A DNA stretch of 64,000 bases, from contig CAYWFB010000002.1 in the NCBI GenBank assembly GCA_964457415.1, positions 1-64,000 of the forward strand, written 5' to 3'. This stretch comes from Fimenecus sp964457415 (GTDB lineage: Bacteria > Bacillota > Clostridia > Oscillospirales > Acutalibacteraceae). Below the pieces are notes generated by a model. That model did not search any database. It saw only the letters and a list, made by a program, of their open reading frames with translations, and was not told the origin of the DNA. Shown piece after piece: positions 8,362 through 16,797 of this stretch. Positions within the stretch are counted from its first letter, which is position 1, and every line of letters starts with the position of its first letter. Position numbers and translations under genes: made by a program.

Positions 8362-10005
8362 ATGAAGGACATATCAGTTTTAAAATGGATATACAGAAAC
8401 TGCGGTAAGCGCAGAAGAGAAGGTGTTGTGCTTATTTCTCTGAACGCTTGGTCTGCGTTGTGCACAACTCTTTTTGCTGTGCTGTCAAAGACCGTAATGG
8501 ACAGTGCACAAAACAGTGACCGCACCTCTCTTGTGAAAAATGTTGTTTTTCTGTTTTTGCTTATCGCCTCTCAAATGATATCACGTATTTTATCATCATA
8601 TATTGAAGCGGTAGGACAGGGTAAAGCAGAAATCTCATTGAAAACCCGTGTTTTTTCCAACATAATTTACGGCACCTACGCCGACTACGCCGACCATCAC
8701 AGCGGTGACCTTATGTCAAGACTTACATCAGACGTTCTGACGGTTAGTGACACCTATGTACATATACTCCCGTCACTTACGGGATTTGCTGTAAGAATAC
8801 TCACCGGCGCAACTGCTCTTTTTGCTCTTGACCGTCGATTCGCAATTGTATTTATAGCATGCGGAACCTTTCTTGTTTTGGTGGCAGTATTAATGCGAAA
8901 ACAGCTTAAGATCCTGCACCTGAAAGTTCAAAAAAGCGACTCAAAGGTCCGCTCATTTATGCAGGAAATGATTGAAAACTTGTTCGCAATCAAGGTTTTC
9001 GGTATTGAAGACAAAATTATCAATCGTTCTATCCGTCAGCAAAAAAGATTTTATCGCGACAAGGTAAAGAAAAAGAGCTTTTCCATACTTGCATCTATCG
9101 GCTTTTCAATAGCTTTTGCCGCAGGATATTTAGCCGCTGTGGCATACGGTTCTTACGGCGTTCTTAAAGGAACTCTCACCTTCGGTACGGTTGTCGCAAT
9201 TGTTCAGCTTGTAAATCAGCTTCAATCCCCTGTTATAGGTATTACGGGAATCCTTCCCTCATTTTATGCTATGACTGCTTCTGCGCAACGCCTTATGGAA
9301 ATTTCTTCAGCGGCAAAAGAGCTTAAGAGCAATACGGACAAAGCTGACTACGAAAGCTTTTTAAAGATTAAATCTGAAAATATTTCATTTGGTTATGGCG
9401 AAGAAACCGTTATAAGCAATTCCTCATTCGAGGTTGAAAAAGGTGATTTTGTAGGAATAAAAGGACCTTCGGGTGCTGGCAAATCCACGATTTTCAAGCT
9501 TATTACGGGAATTTACACACCTGATTACGGTGAAATTTACATTGAGACAACCGATGGCAATATTTCTTGCAGTGAAGCAAGAGAGCTTTATTCGGTTGTT
9601 CCTCAGGGCAATATGCTTTTCAGCGGAACGGTAAAGGAAAACATTACTATGCTTTGTCCTGAAGCTACAGAAGAAGAAATCCAAAAAGCTCTCAGCGATT
9701 CTTGTGCCGAATTTGCCTACAGTCTTGAGAATGGACTTGATTTTATGCTGGGCGAAGACGGAATGGGAATTTCAGAAGGTCAGGCACAGCGCCTTGCCAT
9801 TGCACGCGCTCTTCTTGGCAAGGGTAAAATTCTTCTTATGGATGAAGCCACGAGTGCATTAGACAGTGAAAGTGAAGCTACCCTTCTTGAAAACCTTTCT
9901 GCGAGAAATGATTTAACCATTCTCTTTATTACTCACAGAGACTCCGTGCTTGAAAAATGCGACAAGATACTCACAGTTGCCGACGGAAGAATTGACGAAA
10001 ATTGA
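8362..10005 (+). CDS. ABC exporter, fused permease and ATPase
   Basis: A 547-residue half-transporter with six predicted membrane segments in the first 300 residues and a C-terminal ATPase: Walker A GPSGAGKST near 373-381, Q-loop around VVPQGNML, signature ISEGQAQRLAIARALL near 472-487, and Walker B ILLMDEATSALD. There is no C39 peptidase domain at the N-terminus, so it would not cleave a leader itself. The ATG at 8362 lies ten bases after the PqqD stop; a TTG seven codons earlier is possible. Its operon mates suggest export of a modified peptide, but lipid or drug export cannot be excluded. Confidence 0.9.
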   Translation: MKDISVLKWIYRNCGKRRREGVVLISLNAWSALCTTLFAVLSKTVMDSAQNSDRTSLVKNVVFLFLLIASQMISRILSSYIEAVGQGKAEISLKTRVFSNIIYGTYADYADHHSGDLMSRLTSDVLTVSDTYVHILPSLTGFAVRILTGATALFALDRRFAIVFIACGTFLVLVAVLMRKQLKILHLKVQKSDSKVRSFMQEMIENLFAIKVFGIEDKIINRSIRQQKRFYRDKVKKKSFSILASIGFSIAFAAGYLAAVAYGSYGVLKGTLTFGTVVAIVQLVNQLQSPVIGITGILPSFYAMTASAQRLMEISSAAKELKSNTDKADYESFLKIKSENISFGYGEETVISNSSFEVEKGDFVGIKGPSGAGKSTIFKLITGIYTPDYGEIYIETTDGNISCSEARELYSVVPQGNMLFSGTVKENITMLCPEATEEEIQKALSDSCAEFAYSLENGLDFMLGEDGMGISEGQAQRLAIARALLGKGKILLMDEATSALDSESEATLLENLSARNDLTILFITHRDSVLEKCDKILTVADGRIDEN

Positions 10006-10034
10006 TTTGGCAGGTAAAAACTTGTTAAAAAACA

Positions 10035-10063
10035 TTGCATAAACAAAAATACTTTGCTATAAT
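10035..10063 (+). promoter_or_regulatory. Sigma-A-type promoter for the BY-kinase gene
   Basis: TTGCAT (10035-10040) and TATAAT (10058-10063) are spaced by 17 bases, about 60 bases before the start codon at 10124. No terminator separates this from the ABC gene, so read-through is possible. Confidence 0.65.
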
Positions 10064-10123
10064 TAGTTGAATATATATTTTTATATGCATTATAAGGAAA
10101 TTTTCGTGATAGGAGTTAATAAT

Positions 10124-11626
10124 ATGGAATACAATTCAAAAAACACTAATGTTGAAGAATCCCTCGATTTTGAAACCATATTGCAATATGCAATAAGAGT
10201 TCTTCAGAAATGGTGGGCAATCGCTCTTGCCGCTATCATTTGTGCCGGCGCTGGCTTCGGTATTGCAAAGGCAACCTACACACCAACATACACTTGTACA
10301 ATGCGCTTTGTTGTTGACAATAAGGGTGAAAACACAGTTGCGGGTGGTACTTCTTCATCAGACATTAGTGCAGGTATCAGTCTTGCGAGAAACTACGCTA
10401 TCATTATGACTGAAACAAACAGTCTTATGGAGCTTGTTGCTCAGAACAGCGGCTACACAATGAACGGCAAGCCACTCACAGGTGCAGACGTTATGGGAAT
10501 GCTCAGCTCAAGCCTTGTTGAAGACACATCTATTATTTCACTTTCAATCACAAGCACAGACCCCGATGTTTCTTATGCAGTTGCAGTAAGCTATGCAAAT
10601 AACTACAGCCAGATTACTGAAAAGGCATATCAAAACACACGTGCAATCCTTATTGACGAACCCGTTAAGCCCGAAAAGGCCAACGGTGACAACAGCACAC
10701 TCCTTTATACACTTCTCGGTTTTATAGTAGGTGCCGGTATAGTTATATTCATAATCTGCCTTACAATTTTTATCAAGGATACTGTTAAAACTGCCGACGA
10801 TATTACAAATAAAATCGGAAGCAAAATCCTTGGCACCATTATTCACATCAAAAAGTCAAGCAAAAAGGGCGAAAATCAAAATCTCCTTATCACAGACAAA
10901 AAGACCGGTTTCCTTTTCATTGAGTCCTTTAAGCTTATCCGTACAAAAATTGAAAATGTTTCAAAGCGTAAGAACTACAAGACCTTTGTCTTCACAAGTA
11001 ACGCTGCAAACGAGGGTAAAACAACATCTGCAGCCAACACCGCTTTGGCTCTTGCAAAGAACGGCAAATCAGTTCTTCTTATTGATGCCGACCTTCGTAA
11101 GCCTTCCGTTCACAAAGAGCTTGGTATTTCAGCAACAAACGAGTCAGGTCTTGCAGGCGTTGTACGTGGCGAAAAGACTTTGAGCGACTCTATCAAATAT
11201 TTTGAAAAGTTCAATCTTTTCCTTCTTGTTACAAGCCAGCCCGTTGCTGAATCTGCTGAAGTTCTTGCTTCTGACGAAATGGCAGACATTATTGAAGCAG
11301 TACGAAACGAATTTGATTATGTTATCATCGATACTCCTCCCGCAGGTCTTGTTGCTGACGCTGCAATCATCGCTCAGCACGCAGACGGTTGTGTAATGGT
11401 TGTTCGTAACGACTTCTCATCAAAGCGTCGTATTAAGAAGACAATCGAAGATATGGAAAGCACAAGTGCAGAAGTTATCGGTTGTATTTACAACAGCGCA
11501 GAAAGTGGTTCAACTGCTTCAAAGTTTAAGGGCAAGAAAAGCAAGAAGTACTACGGTTATGGTTATGGCTACGGTTATGGCTACGGTTATGGCTACGGCG
11601 ATGACAGCAAAAACAAAAATAATTAA
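10124..11626 (+). CDS. Wzz-type BY-kinase (polysaccharide tyrosine autokinase)
   Basis: A 500-residue fusion of a Wzz chain-length domain and a bacterial tyrosine kinase. Two membrane segments (about 31-50 and 200-222) flank the extracytoplasmic Wzz part. The cytoplasmic kinase has Walker A NEGKTTSAANTALALA, Walker A' VLLIDADLRKPS and Walker B YVIIDTPPAG. The C-terminus is a striking tail alternating Tyr and Gly (eight or nine YG units) before DDSKNKNN, the presumed autophosphorylation cluster. The ATG at 10124 has AGGAG eight bases upstream. It usually controls capsule or exopolysaccharide synthesis, yet no glycosyltransferase genes are adjacent. A matching PHP-type phosphatase gene lies at 27257. 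Confidence 0.92.
   Translation: MEYNSKNTNVEESLDFETILQYAIRVLQKWWAIALAAIICAGAGFGIAKATYTPTYTCTMRFVVDNKGENTVAGGTSSSDISAGISLARNYAIIMTETNSLMELVAQNSGYTMNGKPLTGADVMGMLSSSLVEDTSIISLSITSTDPDVSYAVAVSYANNYSQITEKAYQNTRAILIDEPVKPEKANGDNSTLLYTLLGFIVGAGIVIFIICLTIFIKDTVKTADDITNKIGSKILGTIIHIKKSSKKGENQNLLITDKKTGFLFIESFKLIRTKIENVSKRKNYKTFVFTSNAANEGKTTSAANTALALAKNGKSVLLIDADLRKPSVHKELGISATNESGLAGVVRGEKTLSDSIKYFEKFNLFLLVTSQPVAESAEVLASDEMADIIEAVRNEFDYVIIDTPPAGLVADAAIIAQHADGCVMVVRNDFSSKRRIKKTIEDMESTSAEVIGCIYNSAESGSTASKFKGKKSKKYYGYGYGYGYGYGYGYGDDSKNKNN
11548..11600 (+). repeat. Tandem GGTTATGGCTAC repeat encoding the Tyr-Gly tail
   Basis: The 3' end of the BY-kinase gene is built from a 12-bp unit, GGTTATGGCTAC and its variant GGTTATGGTTAT, repeated about four times. 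Such a tract could expand or contract by slippage and change the number of phosphorylatable tyrosines without shifting the frame in steps of six or twelve bases. Confidence 0.8.
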
Positions 11627-11635
11627 AACTTAAAC

Positions 11636-11674
11636 AAAGCCGTACTATTCGGATTATGGTACGGCTTTATTTTT
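11636..11674 (+). terminator. Rho-independent terminator after the BY-kinase gene
   Basis: AAAGCCGTAC (11636-11645) pairs with GTACGGCTTT (11659-11668), followed by a T-rich run. It begins ten bases after the stop codon. Confidence 0.8.
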
Positions 11675-11715
11675 GCCTTTATATAAGATTTACAACGGTT
11701 ACTAAGGAAGTAAAA

Positions 11716-13098
11716 ATGAAACAAGAAAAAAAGTTTAATCCCCCTCAGAAAAATAAAATGGGCACAATGCCTGTGGCGAAACTTTTGATTACAATGTCCG
11801 CGCCAATGATGATTTCAATGATTGTGCAAGCTTGCTATAATGTTGTTGACAGCATTTTCGTTTCACAATTAAGTGAAAACGCGCTTAATGCGGTGTCACT
11901 TTCGTTCCCGCTTCAGCAACTTATGATTGCAGTTTGCGGTGGCACGGCGGTTGGTATGAACGCATTGCTTTCACAAGCCTTGGGTGCGAAGAATTTTGAA
12001 CGTGCCAATAAGGTTGCAAATACAGGTATATTTCTGTTCGGCCTAAGTTGTATAGTTTTTGTAGTAATTGGTCTTGTAGCTTCCCGTCCGTTCTTTATGA
12101 TGCAGACAGATGTCCGGGAAATTGTTGACTACGGCACGGACTACGCCACTATCTGCCTTTCACTTTCAGCAGGTATTTTCACTCAATTCTGCTTTGAAAA
12201 AATTCTTCAGGCAACGGGCAGAACATTTCTCACAATGATTACTCACCTTGTAGGTGCAATCATCAATATAATTCTCGACCCAATTCTTATTTTTGGTCTT
12301 TTCGGCTTTCCGAGACTCGAAGTTGCGGGCGCTGCAATTGCAACGGTTGCGGGTCAGATTGTGGCGGGTATTCTTGCAGTAATTTTCAATGTTAAATTAA
12401 ATCCCGAGGTTCACATCAGCACAAAGCTCATTCGTTGGGACAGTAGAATAATAAAGGATATTTACAAAATCGGTCTTCCCTCAATCATAATGCAGTCAAT
12501 CGGTTCTGTAATGACCTTCTGTCTTAATAAAATTCTTATTGCATTTACAACTACCGCAACGGCAGTTTTCGGTGCGTATTTCAAACTTCAAAGCTTCATA
12601 TTTATGCCGATTTTCGGTCTTAACAACGGAATGGTGCCGATTATTGCATATAACTACGGGGCGAAAAACCTCAAGAGAATTAAAAAAACCGTTACTCTTT
12701 CAATTGCAATTGCCGTTTCGGTAATGCTTTTGGGCTTTGCTTCTTTTCAGCTTATTCCAGATGTGCTTCTTTCATTCTTTAACGCATCTGAAGAAATGCT
12801 CGCGATTGGTGTTCCTGCTTTAAGAACAATTTCTGTCAGCTTTATTTTTGCTGGCTTCTGTATTATTGTGAGCTCGGTTTGTCAGGCAATCGGCAACCCG
12901 AATCATAGCCTTATAGTTTCAGTTTGCCGTCAGCTTTTGGTGCTCTTGCCCGTTGCATGGCTTCTCGCGCAAACAGGGCGACTTGAGCTTGTATGGTTTG
13001 CATTCCCAATAGCCGAATGTGTTTCGCTTATTTTAAGTGCATTCTTCCTCTCAAAAACTATGAGACGGGCAAAACGCAGAATTCAGGAAATGCTTTAA
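11716..13098 (+). CDS. MATE-family efflux transporter
   Basis: A 460-residue multidrug/toxin extrusion protein with about twelve membrane segments. The N-terminal KLLITMSAPMMISMIVQACYNVVDSIFVSQL and the PLQQLMIAVCGGTAVGMNALLSQALGA region are typical of the DinF/NorM-like branch that exchanges cations for organic solutes. The ATG at 11716 has an AAGGAAG site six bases upstream; the longer frame to 11656 would overlap the preceding terminator. It stands alone between two terminator-like hairpins. Substrate cannot be read from the sequence. Confidence 0.9.
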   Translation: MKQEKKFNPPQKNKMGTMPVAKLLITMSAPMMISMIVQACYNVVDSIFVSQLSENALNAVSLSFPLQQLMIAVCGGTAVGMNALLSQALGAKNFERANKVANTGIFLFGLSCIVFVVIGLVASRPFFMMQTDVREIVDYGTDYATICLSLSAGIFTQFCFEKILQATGRTFLTMITHLVGAIINIILDPILIFGLFGFPRLEVAGAAIATVAGQIVAGILAVIFNVKLNPEVHISTKLIRWDSRIIKDIYKIGLPSIIMQSIGSVMTFCLNKILIAFTTTATAVFGAYFKLQSFIFMPIFGLNNGMVPIIAYNYGAKNLKRIKKTVTLSIAIAVSVMLLGFASFQLIPDVLLSFFNASEEMLAIGVPALRTISVSFIFAGFCIIVSSVCQAIGNPNHSLIVSVCRQLLVLLPVAWLLAQTGRLELVWFAFPIAECVSLILSAFFLSKTMRRAKRRIQEML

Positions 13099-13122
13099 TC
13101 AGCTCTGATTAATATAAAAATT

Positions 13123-13194
13123 AAACCTCCTGTAACAAAATTATCAATACATCATACAATGGTACTGTCAGTTGATAATTTTTACGGGAGGTTT
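13123..13194 (+). promoter_or_regulatory. Long hairpin enclosing the ribosome-binding site of the next gene
   Basis: AAACCTCC (13123-13130) is complementary to GGAGGTTT (13187-13194), and AAATTATCAA (13138-13147) to TTGATAATTT (13172-13181). The outer right arm is the Shine-Dalgarno sequence of the gene starting at 13199, followed by TTTTTAT. It may serve both as the terminator of the MATE gene and as a structure that hides the ribosome-binding site. Confidence 0.65.
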
Positions 13195-13198
13195 TTAT

Positions 13199-14029
13199 AT
13201 GTCTGAAAACAAATTTTGCAATGACAAAATGCCGTCAAAAATAAAAGAAGCCGTTTGCATTGACACAAACAGAGTCTATGATTCCTGTGCCGACAAGGAT
13301 TGCCTTGAGGATTTACGCGTGTATTTTACAGATTCTGCTCAATGCGTAATTGACCGTGCAACAAATGTCCGTTGTCGCGGAGCCGAAGTACTTAACGCCT
13401 TTATTGAGGTTGAAAGAGTTCCTTTCAACAGAGGTTTTTATTCAGTTGATATTACCTATTTCTTTAAGGTCTGCCTTGACGTTTTCACAGGACCTTCAAA
13501 TTCACCCACAACGGTTGAGGGGCTTGCAACCTTCTCGAAGAAATGCATTCTCTATGGTTCAGAGGGCAATGTAAAGGTATTCTCGTCAGAATTCTCCTGC
13601 GGAGAGCTCGATAATCAGCTCGATGTGGTTAATACCAACCCCAGAGCAAAAGTGCAGACCGTTGACCCGATTTGCCTTGAAGCAAAGCTTTGCAGAGTTC
13701 AGGATTGCTGTGACAACGGATATACTCTCTCAAGACTTCCGCGGTCAGTCTGCCGTTGCTTTGACGGTGATTTTGAGTCTTACGAGCGTGAGCCGGAAAG
13801 AGCGGTTACGGTTACTCTTGGCATTTTCACAATCGTTCAGCTTGAACGCGACGTACAGATGCTTATTCCCGCTTACGATTTCTGTATACCTAAAAAAGAG
13901 TGTAGCTGTGAAACCGATGACCCCTGCGATGCATTCAGAAAAATTCAGTTCCCCATTGATGAGTTTTTCCCGCCTAAAGAGGGTTGCTTAAAAGACAGCT
14001 TCCCAATGGGCTGCGGATGCGGTGACTAA
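13199..14029 (+). CDS. Cysteine-rich conserved clostridial protein, unknown function
   Basis: A 276-residue soluble protein with 22 cysteines, clustered at residues 7-60, 160-185 and the C-terminus, which ends GCGCGD. No signal peptide and no membrane segment are visible. The ATG follows a strong GGGAGG site. The abundance of Cys and the alternating beta-type pattern (GFYSVDITYFFKV, VTVTLGIFTIVQL) recall spore-coat or exosporium proteins, but I cannot assign a family and this is inference. Flanked by hairpins on both sides, it forms a single-gene unit whose translation may be controlled by the upstream structure. Confidence 0.8.
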   Translation: MSENKFCNDKMPSKIKEAVCIDTNRVYDSCADKDCLEDLRVYFTDSAQCVIDRATNVRCRGAEVLNAFIEVERVPFNRGFYSVDITYFFKVCLDVFTGPSNSPTTVEGLATFSKKCILYGSEGNVKVFSSEFSCGELDNQLDVVNTNPRAKVQTVDPICLEAKLCRVQDCCDNGYTLSRLPRSVCRCFDGDFESYEREPERAVTVTLGIFTIVQLERDVQMLIPAYDFCIPKKECSCETDDPCDAFRKIQFPIDEFFPPKEGCLKDSFPMGCGCGD

Positions 14030-14030
14030 C

Positions 14031-14070
14031 AAAAAAGCCGAAGGAGTGAGCACCACTCTTTCGGCTTTTT
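14031..14070. terminator. Bidirectional terminator between convergent genes
   Basis: AAAAAAGCCGAA with GGAGTG (14031-14048) pairs with CACTCTTTCGGCTTTTTT (14054-14071). The A-run on one side and T-run on the other suit termination of both the Cys-rich gene and the AbrB-type gene. Confidence 0.85.
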
Positions 14071-14304
14071 TTATCTACTTTTTTTAATTTCCTTTATACA
14101 CTTTTCGCACAACTGAAATTTTTCATTGAGTTTTTCAGTTGCTCCGCAAATTTTACAGGCAGGATGAAGTTTTTCGATAATAATTTTTCCGTCACATTCA
14201 GTAATTCTTACCTCGCCGTCTGCACCGATACCCGCTTTTTTTCTGTAATCTGCAGGCAATACCAATCTGCCAAGACTATCTAACTTTCTTACATATTCTG
14301 TCAT
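14071..14304 (-). CDS. AbrB/SpoVT-type regulator with C-terminal zinc ribbon
   Basis: A 77-residue DNA-binding protein. Residues 1-47 form an AbrB-type swapped-hairpin domain (VRKLDSLGRLVLPADYRKKAGI), like the transition-state and sporulation regulators of Bacillota. Residues 50-73 add a CKIC...CEKC four-cysteine ribbon that probably binds zinc. I chose the ATG at 14304, with a GGAG site about eight bases upstream, over an upstream in-frame start. It is divergent from the aminotransferase gene at 14485, so it may regulate that promoter or itself. Confidence 0.85.
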   Translation of the reverse strand: MTEYVRKLDSLGRLVLPADYRKKAGIGADGEVRITECDGKIIIEKLHPACKICGATEKLNEKFQLCEKCIKEIKKSR

Positions 14305-14422
14305 ATTCACATCTCCTCTTGTTTTTATTCTACCACATCTTTCCATATTTTACCATAAAAAACAGTAAATATTTGTCGAAATATGGGACTTTTTCGCTTT
14401 TTCCTTTTAATATACAAGTTAC

Positions 14423-14451
14423 TTGCAATGACATTTATATTGTGATAAAAT
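14423..14451 (+). promoter_or_regulatory. Sigma-A-type promoter for the aminotransferase-cca operon
   Basis: TTGCAA (14423-14428) and TAAAAT (14446-14451) are spaced by 17 bases and lie 34 bases before the start at 14485. Confidence 0.55.
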
Positions 14452-14484
14452 TGTTCTAGTATTTTTAAATTAAGGTGATTAAAA

Positions 14485-15672
14485 ATGGATTATTACTTTT
14501 CTCAAAGAATTTCGGGACTTCAGCCCTCGGCAATCCGTGAGATTTTAAAGGCTACTCAGGACCCTGCCATAATCCCCTTTGCAGCGGGAAATCCTGACGC
14601 AGCGGCATTCCCCGTAGATGAGGTTAAAAAGCTTTCGGCAGAGATTTTTGAAAATGAGCCCATAACCGCGTTGCAATATGGCGTAACTGAAGGGTATACC
14701 CCTTTAAAAAACACTCTTACCGCGTTTATTAAAGAAAAGTATAATATCGGTAAAGCTTTTGACAGCCTTATTGTTACCTCAGGCGCACAGCAGGTTATGG
14801 ATTTGGCCACAAAAGCCATTTGCGATTTGGGTGACACGGTAATCTGTGAATGTCCCTCATTCATAGGCTCACTTAACTGCTTCCGTTCATATGGTTGTGA
14901 GCTTGCAGGAGTACCCGTTGAGGCCGATGGAATGAACATTGAAAAGCTTGAAGAAGCTATTAAAAGTGCTCATAATCCGCGATTTATTTATACAATCCCT
15001 AATTTTCAGAACCCATCAGGCGTTACAATGAGCCTTGAAAAAAGAAAAGCCGTTTATGAATTAGCGAAAAAATACGGCTTGCTTATTTTAGAGGACAACC
15101 CCTATGGTGATTTAAGAGTATCGGGCGAAGAAGTTCCCTCAATCAAGAGCTTTGACGAGGACGGAATTGTAATTTACGCGGGCTCATTCTCAAAATTGTT
15201 AGCCCCCGGTATTCGTGTAGGTTATATCTGCGCACCCGCACCGATTATAGCAAAAATGACCGTTGGCAAGCAGGCGGCGGATGTGCATACTCCCGTATTT
15301 TCACAGATGCTTGTCCATAAATGGATGGAAAATTATGATGTTGACGCTCACATTGAGAAAATCCGTGGAATTTACCGTGAAAAACTCAATCTTATGTGCG
15401 ATTTGATTGACAGTGAGCTTGGGGATTTCGTAAAATATGTTCGCCCCGAGGGTGGACTTTTCGTATGGTGCGAGCTCCCTGAAAATGTGGATATGCTTGA
15501 ATTTGTAAAAGATTGTATTGCAAATAAGGTTGCAGTTGTGCCCGGCACGGCATTTATGATAAATGATGAACCAACGAATTGCTTCAGAATGAATTTCTCA
15601 ACACCTTCCAACGAAAAAATCGTTGAAGGAATGAAAACACTTGGTAAAGTAAAGGATAAGTATATTGGATAA
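14485..15672 (+). CDS. PLP-dependent aminotransferase, class I (2-aminoadipate/LysN type)
   Basis: A 395-residue fold-type I aminotransferase. FAAGNPDAAAFP near residue 32, the cofactor region VTSGAQQVMDLATKAI near 90, NPSGVTMS near 175, and the Schiff-base lysine in YAGSFSKLLAPGIRVGY near 232-248 are all present. It resembles the catalytic half of MocR regulators and LysN-type enzymes, without an HTH domain. It opens an overlapping four-gene run with rsmA, a TSCPD gene and cca. The true amino donor and acceptor are unknown. Confidence 0.85.
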   Translation: MDYYFSQRISGLQPSAIREILKATQDPAIIPFAAGNPDAAAFPVDEVKKLSAEIFENEPITALQYGVTEGYTPLKNTLTAFIKEKYNIGKAFDSLIVTSGAQQVMDLATKAICDLGDTVICECPSFIGSLNCFRSYGCELAGVPVEADGMNIEKLEEAIKSAHNPRFIYTIPNFQNPSGVTMSLEKRKAVYELAKKYGLLILEDNPYGDLRVSGEEVPSIKSFDEDGIVIYAGSFSKLLAPGIRVGYICAPAPIIAKMTVGKQAADVHTPVFSQMLVHKWMENYDVDAHIEKIRGIYREKLNLMCDLIDSELGDFVKYVRPEGGLFVWCELPENVDMLEFVKDCIANKVAVVPGTAFMINDEPTNCFRMNFSTPSNEKIVEGMKTLGKVKDKYIG

Positions 15673-16546
15673 GAAGAATTATACACTCACTGACATTTCC
15701 GTAATAAAACGAGTTATGGGTGAGCACGGAGTTACATTTTCAAAAGGATTGGGACAGAATTTCCTTGTAAATCCTACAGTTTGCCCCCGAATGGCAGAAG
15801 CTGTACGACAGAGCACCGAGGGCGAAATCGGCGTGCTTGAAATCGGTGCAGGTGTGGGTGTTCTTACAAAGGAATTGCTTGAACGCGCCGACAAGGTTGT
15901 CTGTGTTGAGCTTGATACTCGCCTTTTCCCCGTGTTAAACGACACTCTCGCAGGGTATGATAATCTCACATTAATCAACGAGGATATTCTCAAAGCCGAT
16001 TTGCAAGGCATCATAAAAAAGCATTTTGAGGGTATGGAGGTTTTTGTCTGCGCAAACTTGCCTTACTATATCACCTCGCCTGTAATAATGCGACTTTTGG
16101 AGGAAAAATTACCCTTTAATAAGATTATTGTTATGGTTCAGCGTGAGGCGGGTGACCGACTTTGCGCAAAGGTGGGCACAAGAGAAAGCGGCGCGGTGAC
16201 TGTTGCAGTAAATTATTACGCGCAGGCTAAAAAGCTTTTTGATGTTTCACGAGGCTCGTTTATGCCCGCACCCAATGTTGATAGCTGCGTAATAGAGCTT
16301 GATTTGACAAAACGCGGTGATTATCAGGTAACTGATGAAAAAATCTTCTTTAAAATGGTAAAATCAGCTTTTGCACAGAGAAGAAAGACAATTCTCAACT
16401 CGCTTTCAAGCGGAATGGGAATTCCAAAGGCTCAAATCACCCAAGCGGTTGAGCTGGCAAATTTAAGCCCCACCGCCCGTGCGGAAGCGCTTACAATGGA
16501 GCAATTAGCCCTGCTTTCAAATAAAATTTGTGAGGTAACAGAATGA
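15665..16546 (+). CDS. rsmA: 16S rRNA dimethyladenosine transferase
   Basis: Dimethylates two adjacent adenines near the 3' end of 16S rRNA. The protein of 293 residues shows the SAM-binding VLEIGAGVGVLTKELLERA near residues 57-72, the LGQNFLVNP loop near 29-37, and the catalytic NLPYYITSPVI. A TTG start at 15665 overlaps the aminotransferase stop by eight bases and has AAAGGA upstream; the next ATG, at residue 18, would remove part of the conserved N-terminal region before LGQNF. Absence of RsmA is associated with kasugamycin resistance. Confidence 0.95.
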   Translation: MDKKNYTLTDISVIKRVMGEHGVTFSKGLGQNFLVNPTVCPRMAEAVRQSTEGEIGVLEIGAGVGVLTKELLERADKVVCVELDTRLFPVLNDTLAGYDNLTLINEDILKADLQGIIKKHFEGMEVFVCANLPYYITSPVIMRLLEEKLPFNKIIVMVQREAGDRLCAKVGTRESGAVTVAVNYYAQAKKLFDVSRGSFMPAPNVDSCVIELDLTKRGDYQVTDEKIFFKMVKSAFAQRRKTILNSLSSGMGIPKAQITQAVELANLSPTARAEALTMEQLALLSNKICEVTE

Positions 16547-16797
16547 AATTCAGATACAGAACAAAAGGAACCTGCGCAGGTCAGATTGACCTTGAGCTTG
16601 AAGACGGAATAGTTAAAGATGTTGTATTCTACGGCGGTTGCAACGGCAATCTTAAGGGTATTTCAGCTCTTGTTAAGGGCAAGCCTGCCGAAGAGGTTAT
16701 TGCAAGCCTTAAAGGTCTTAAATGCGGATTTAAGCAGACATCTTGTCCCGACCAGTTAGCCCTCGCTTTAGAGGCGGCACTCAATGAGCAAGCATAA
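16543..16797 (+). CDS. TSCPD-domain protein
   Basis: An 84-residue protein that overlaps rsmA by four bases (ATGA). It carries the motif TSCPD at residues 66-70, preceded by FYGGCNGNLKGISALVKG; these features match the TIGR03905 small protein family. The Cys residues may bind a metal or nucleotide, as in related ribonucleotide-reductase-associated domains, but the function is not established. Its overlap with rsmA and with cca downstream indicates translational coupling. Confidence 0.88.
   Translation: MKFRYRTKGTCAGQIDLELEDGIVKDVVFYGGCNGNLKGISALVKGKPAEEVIASLKGLKCGFKQTSCPDQLALALEAALNEQA

Noticed and set aside
13100..13198. Riboswitch before the Cys-rich gene
   Set aside because: Only one extended hairpin is visible, with no known aptamer core; kept as a regulatory hairpin instead.
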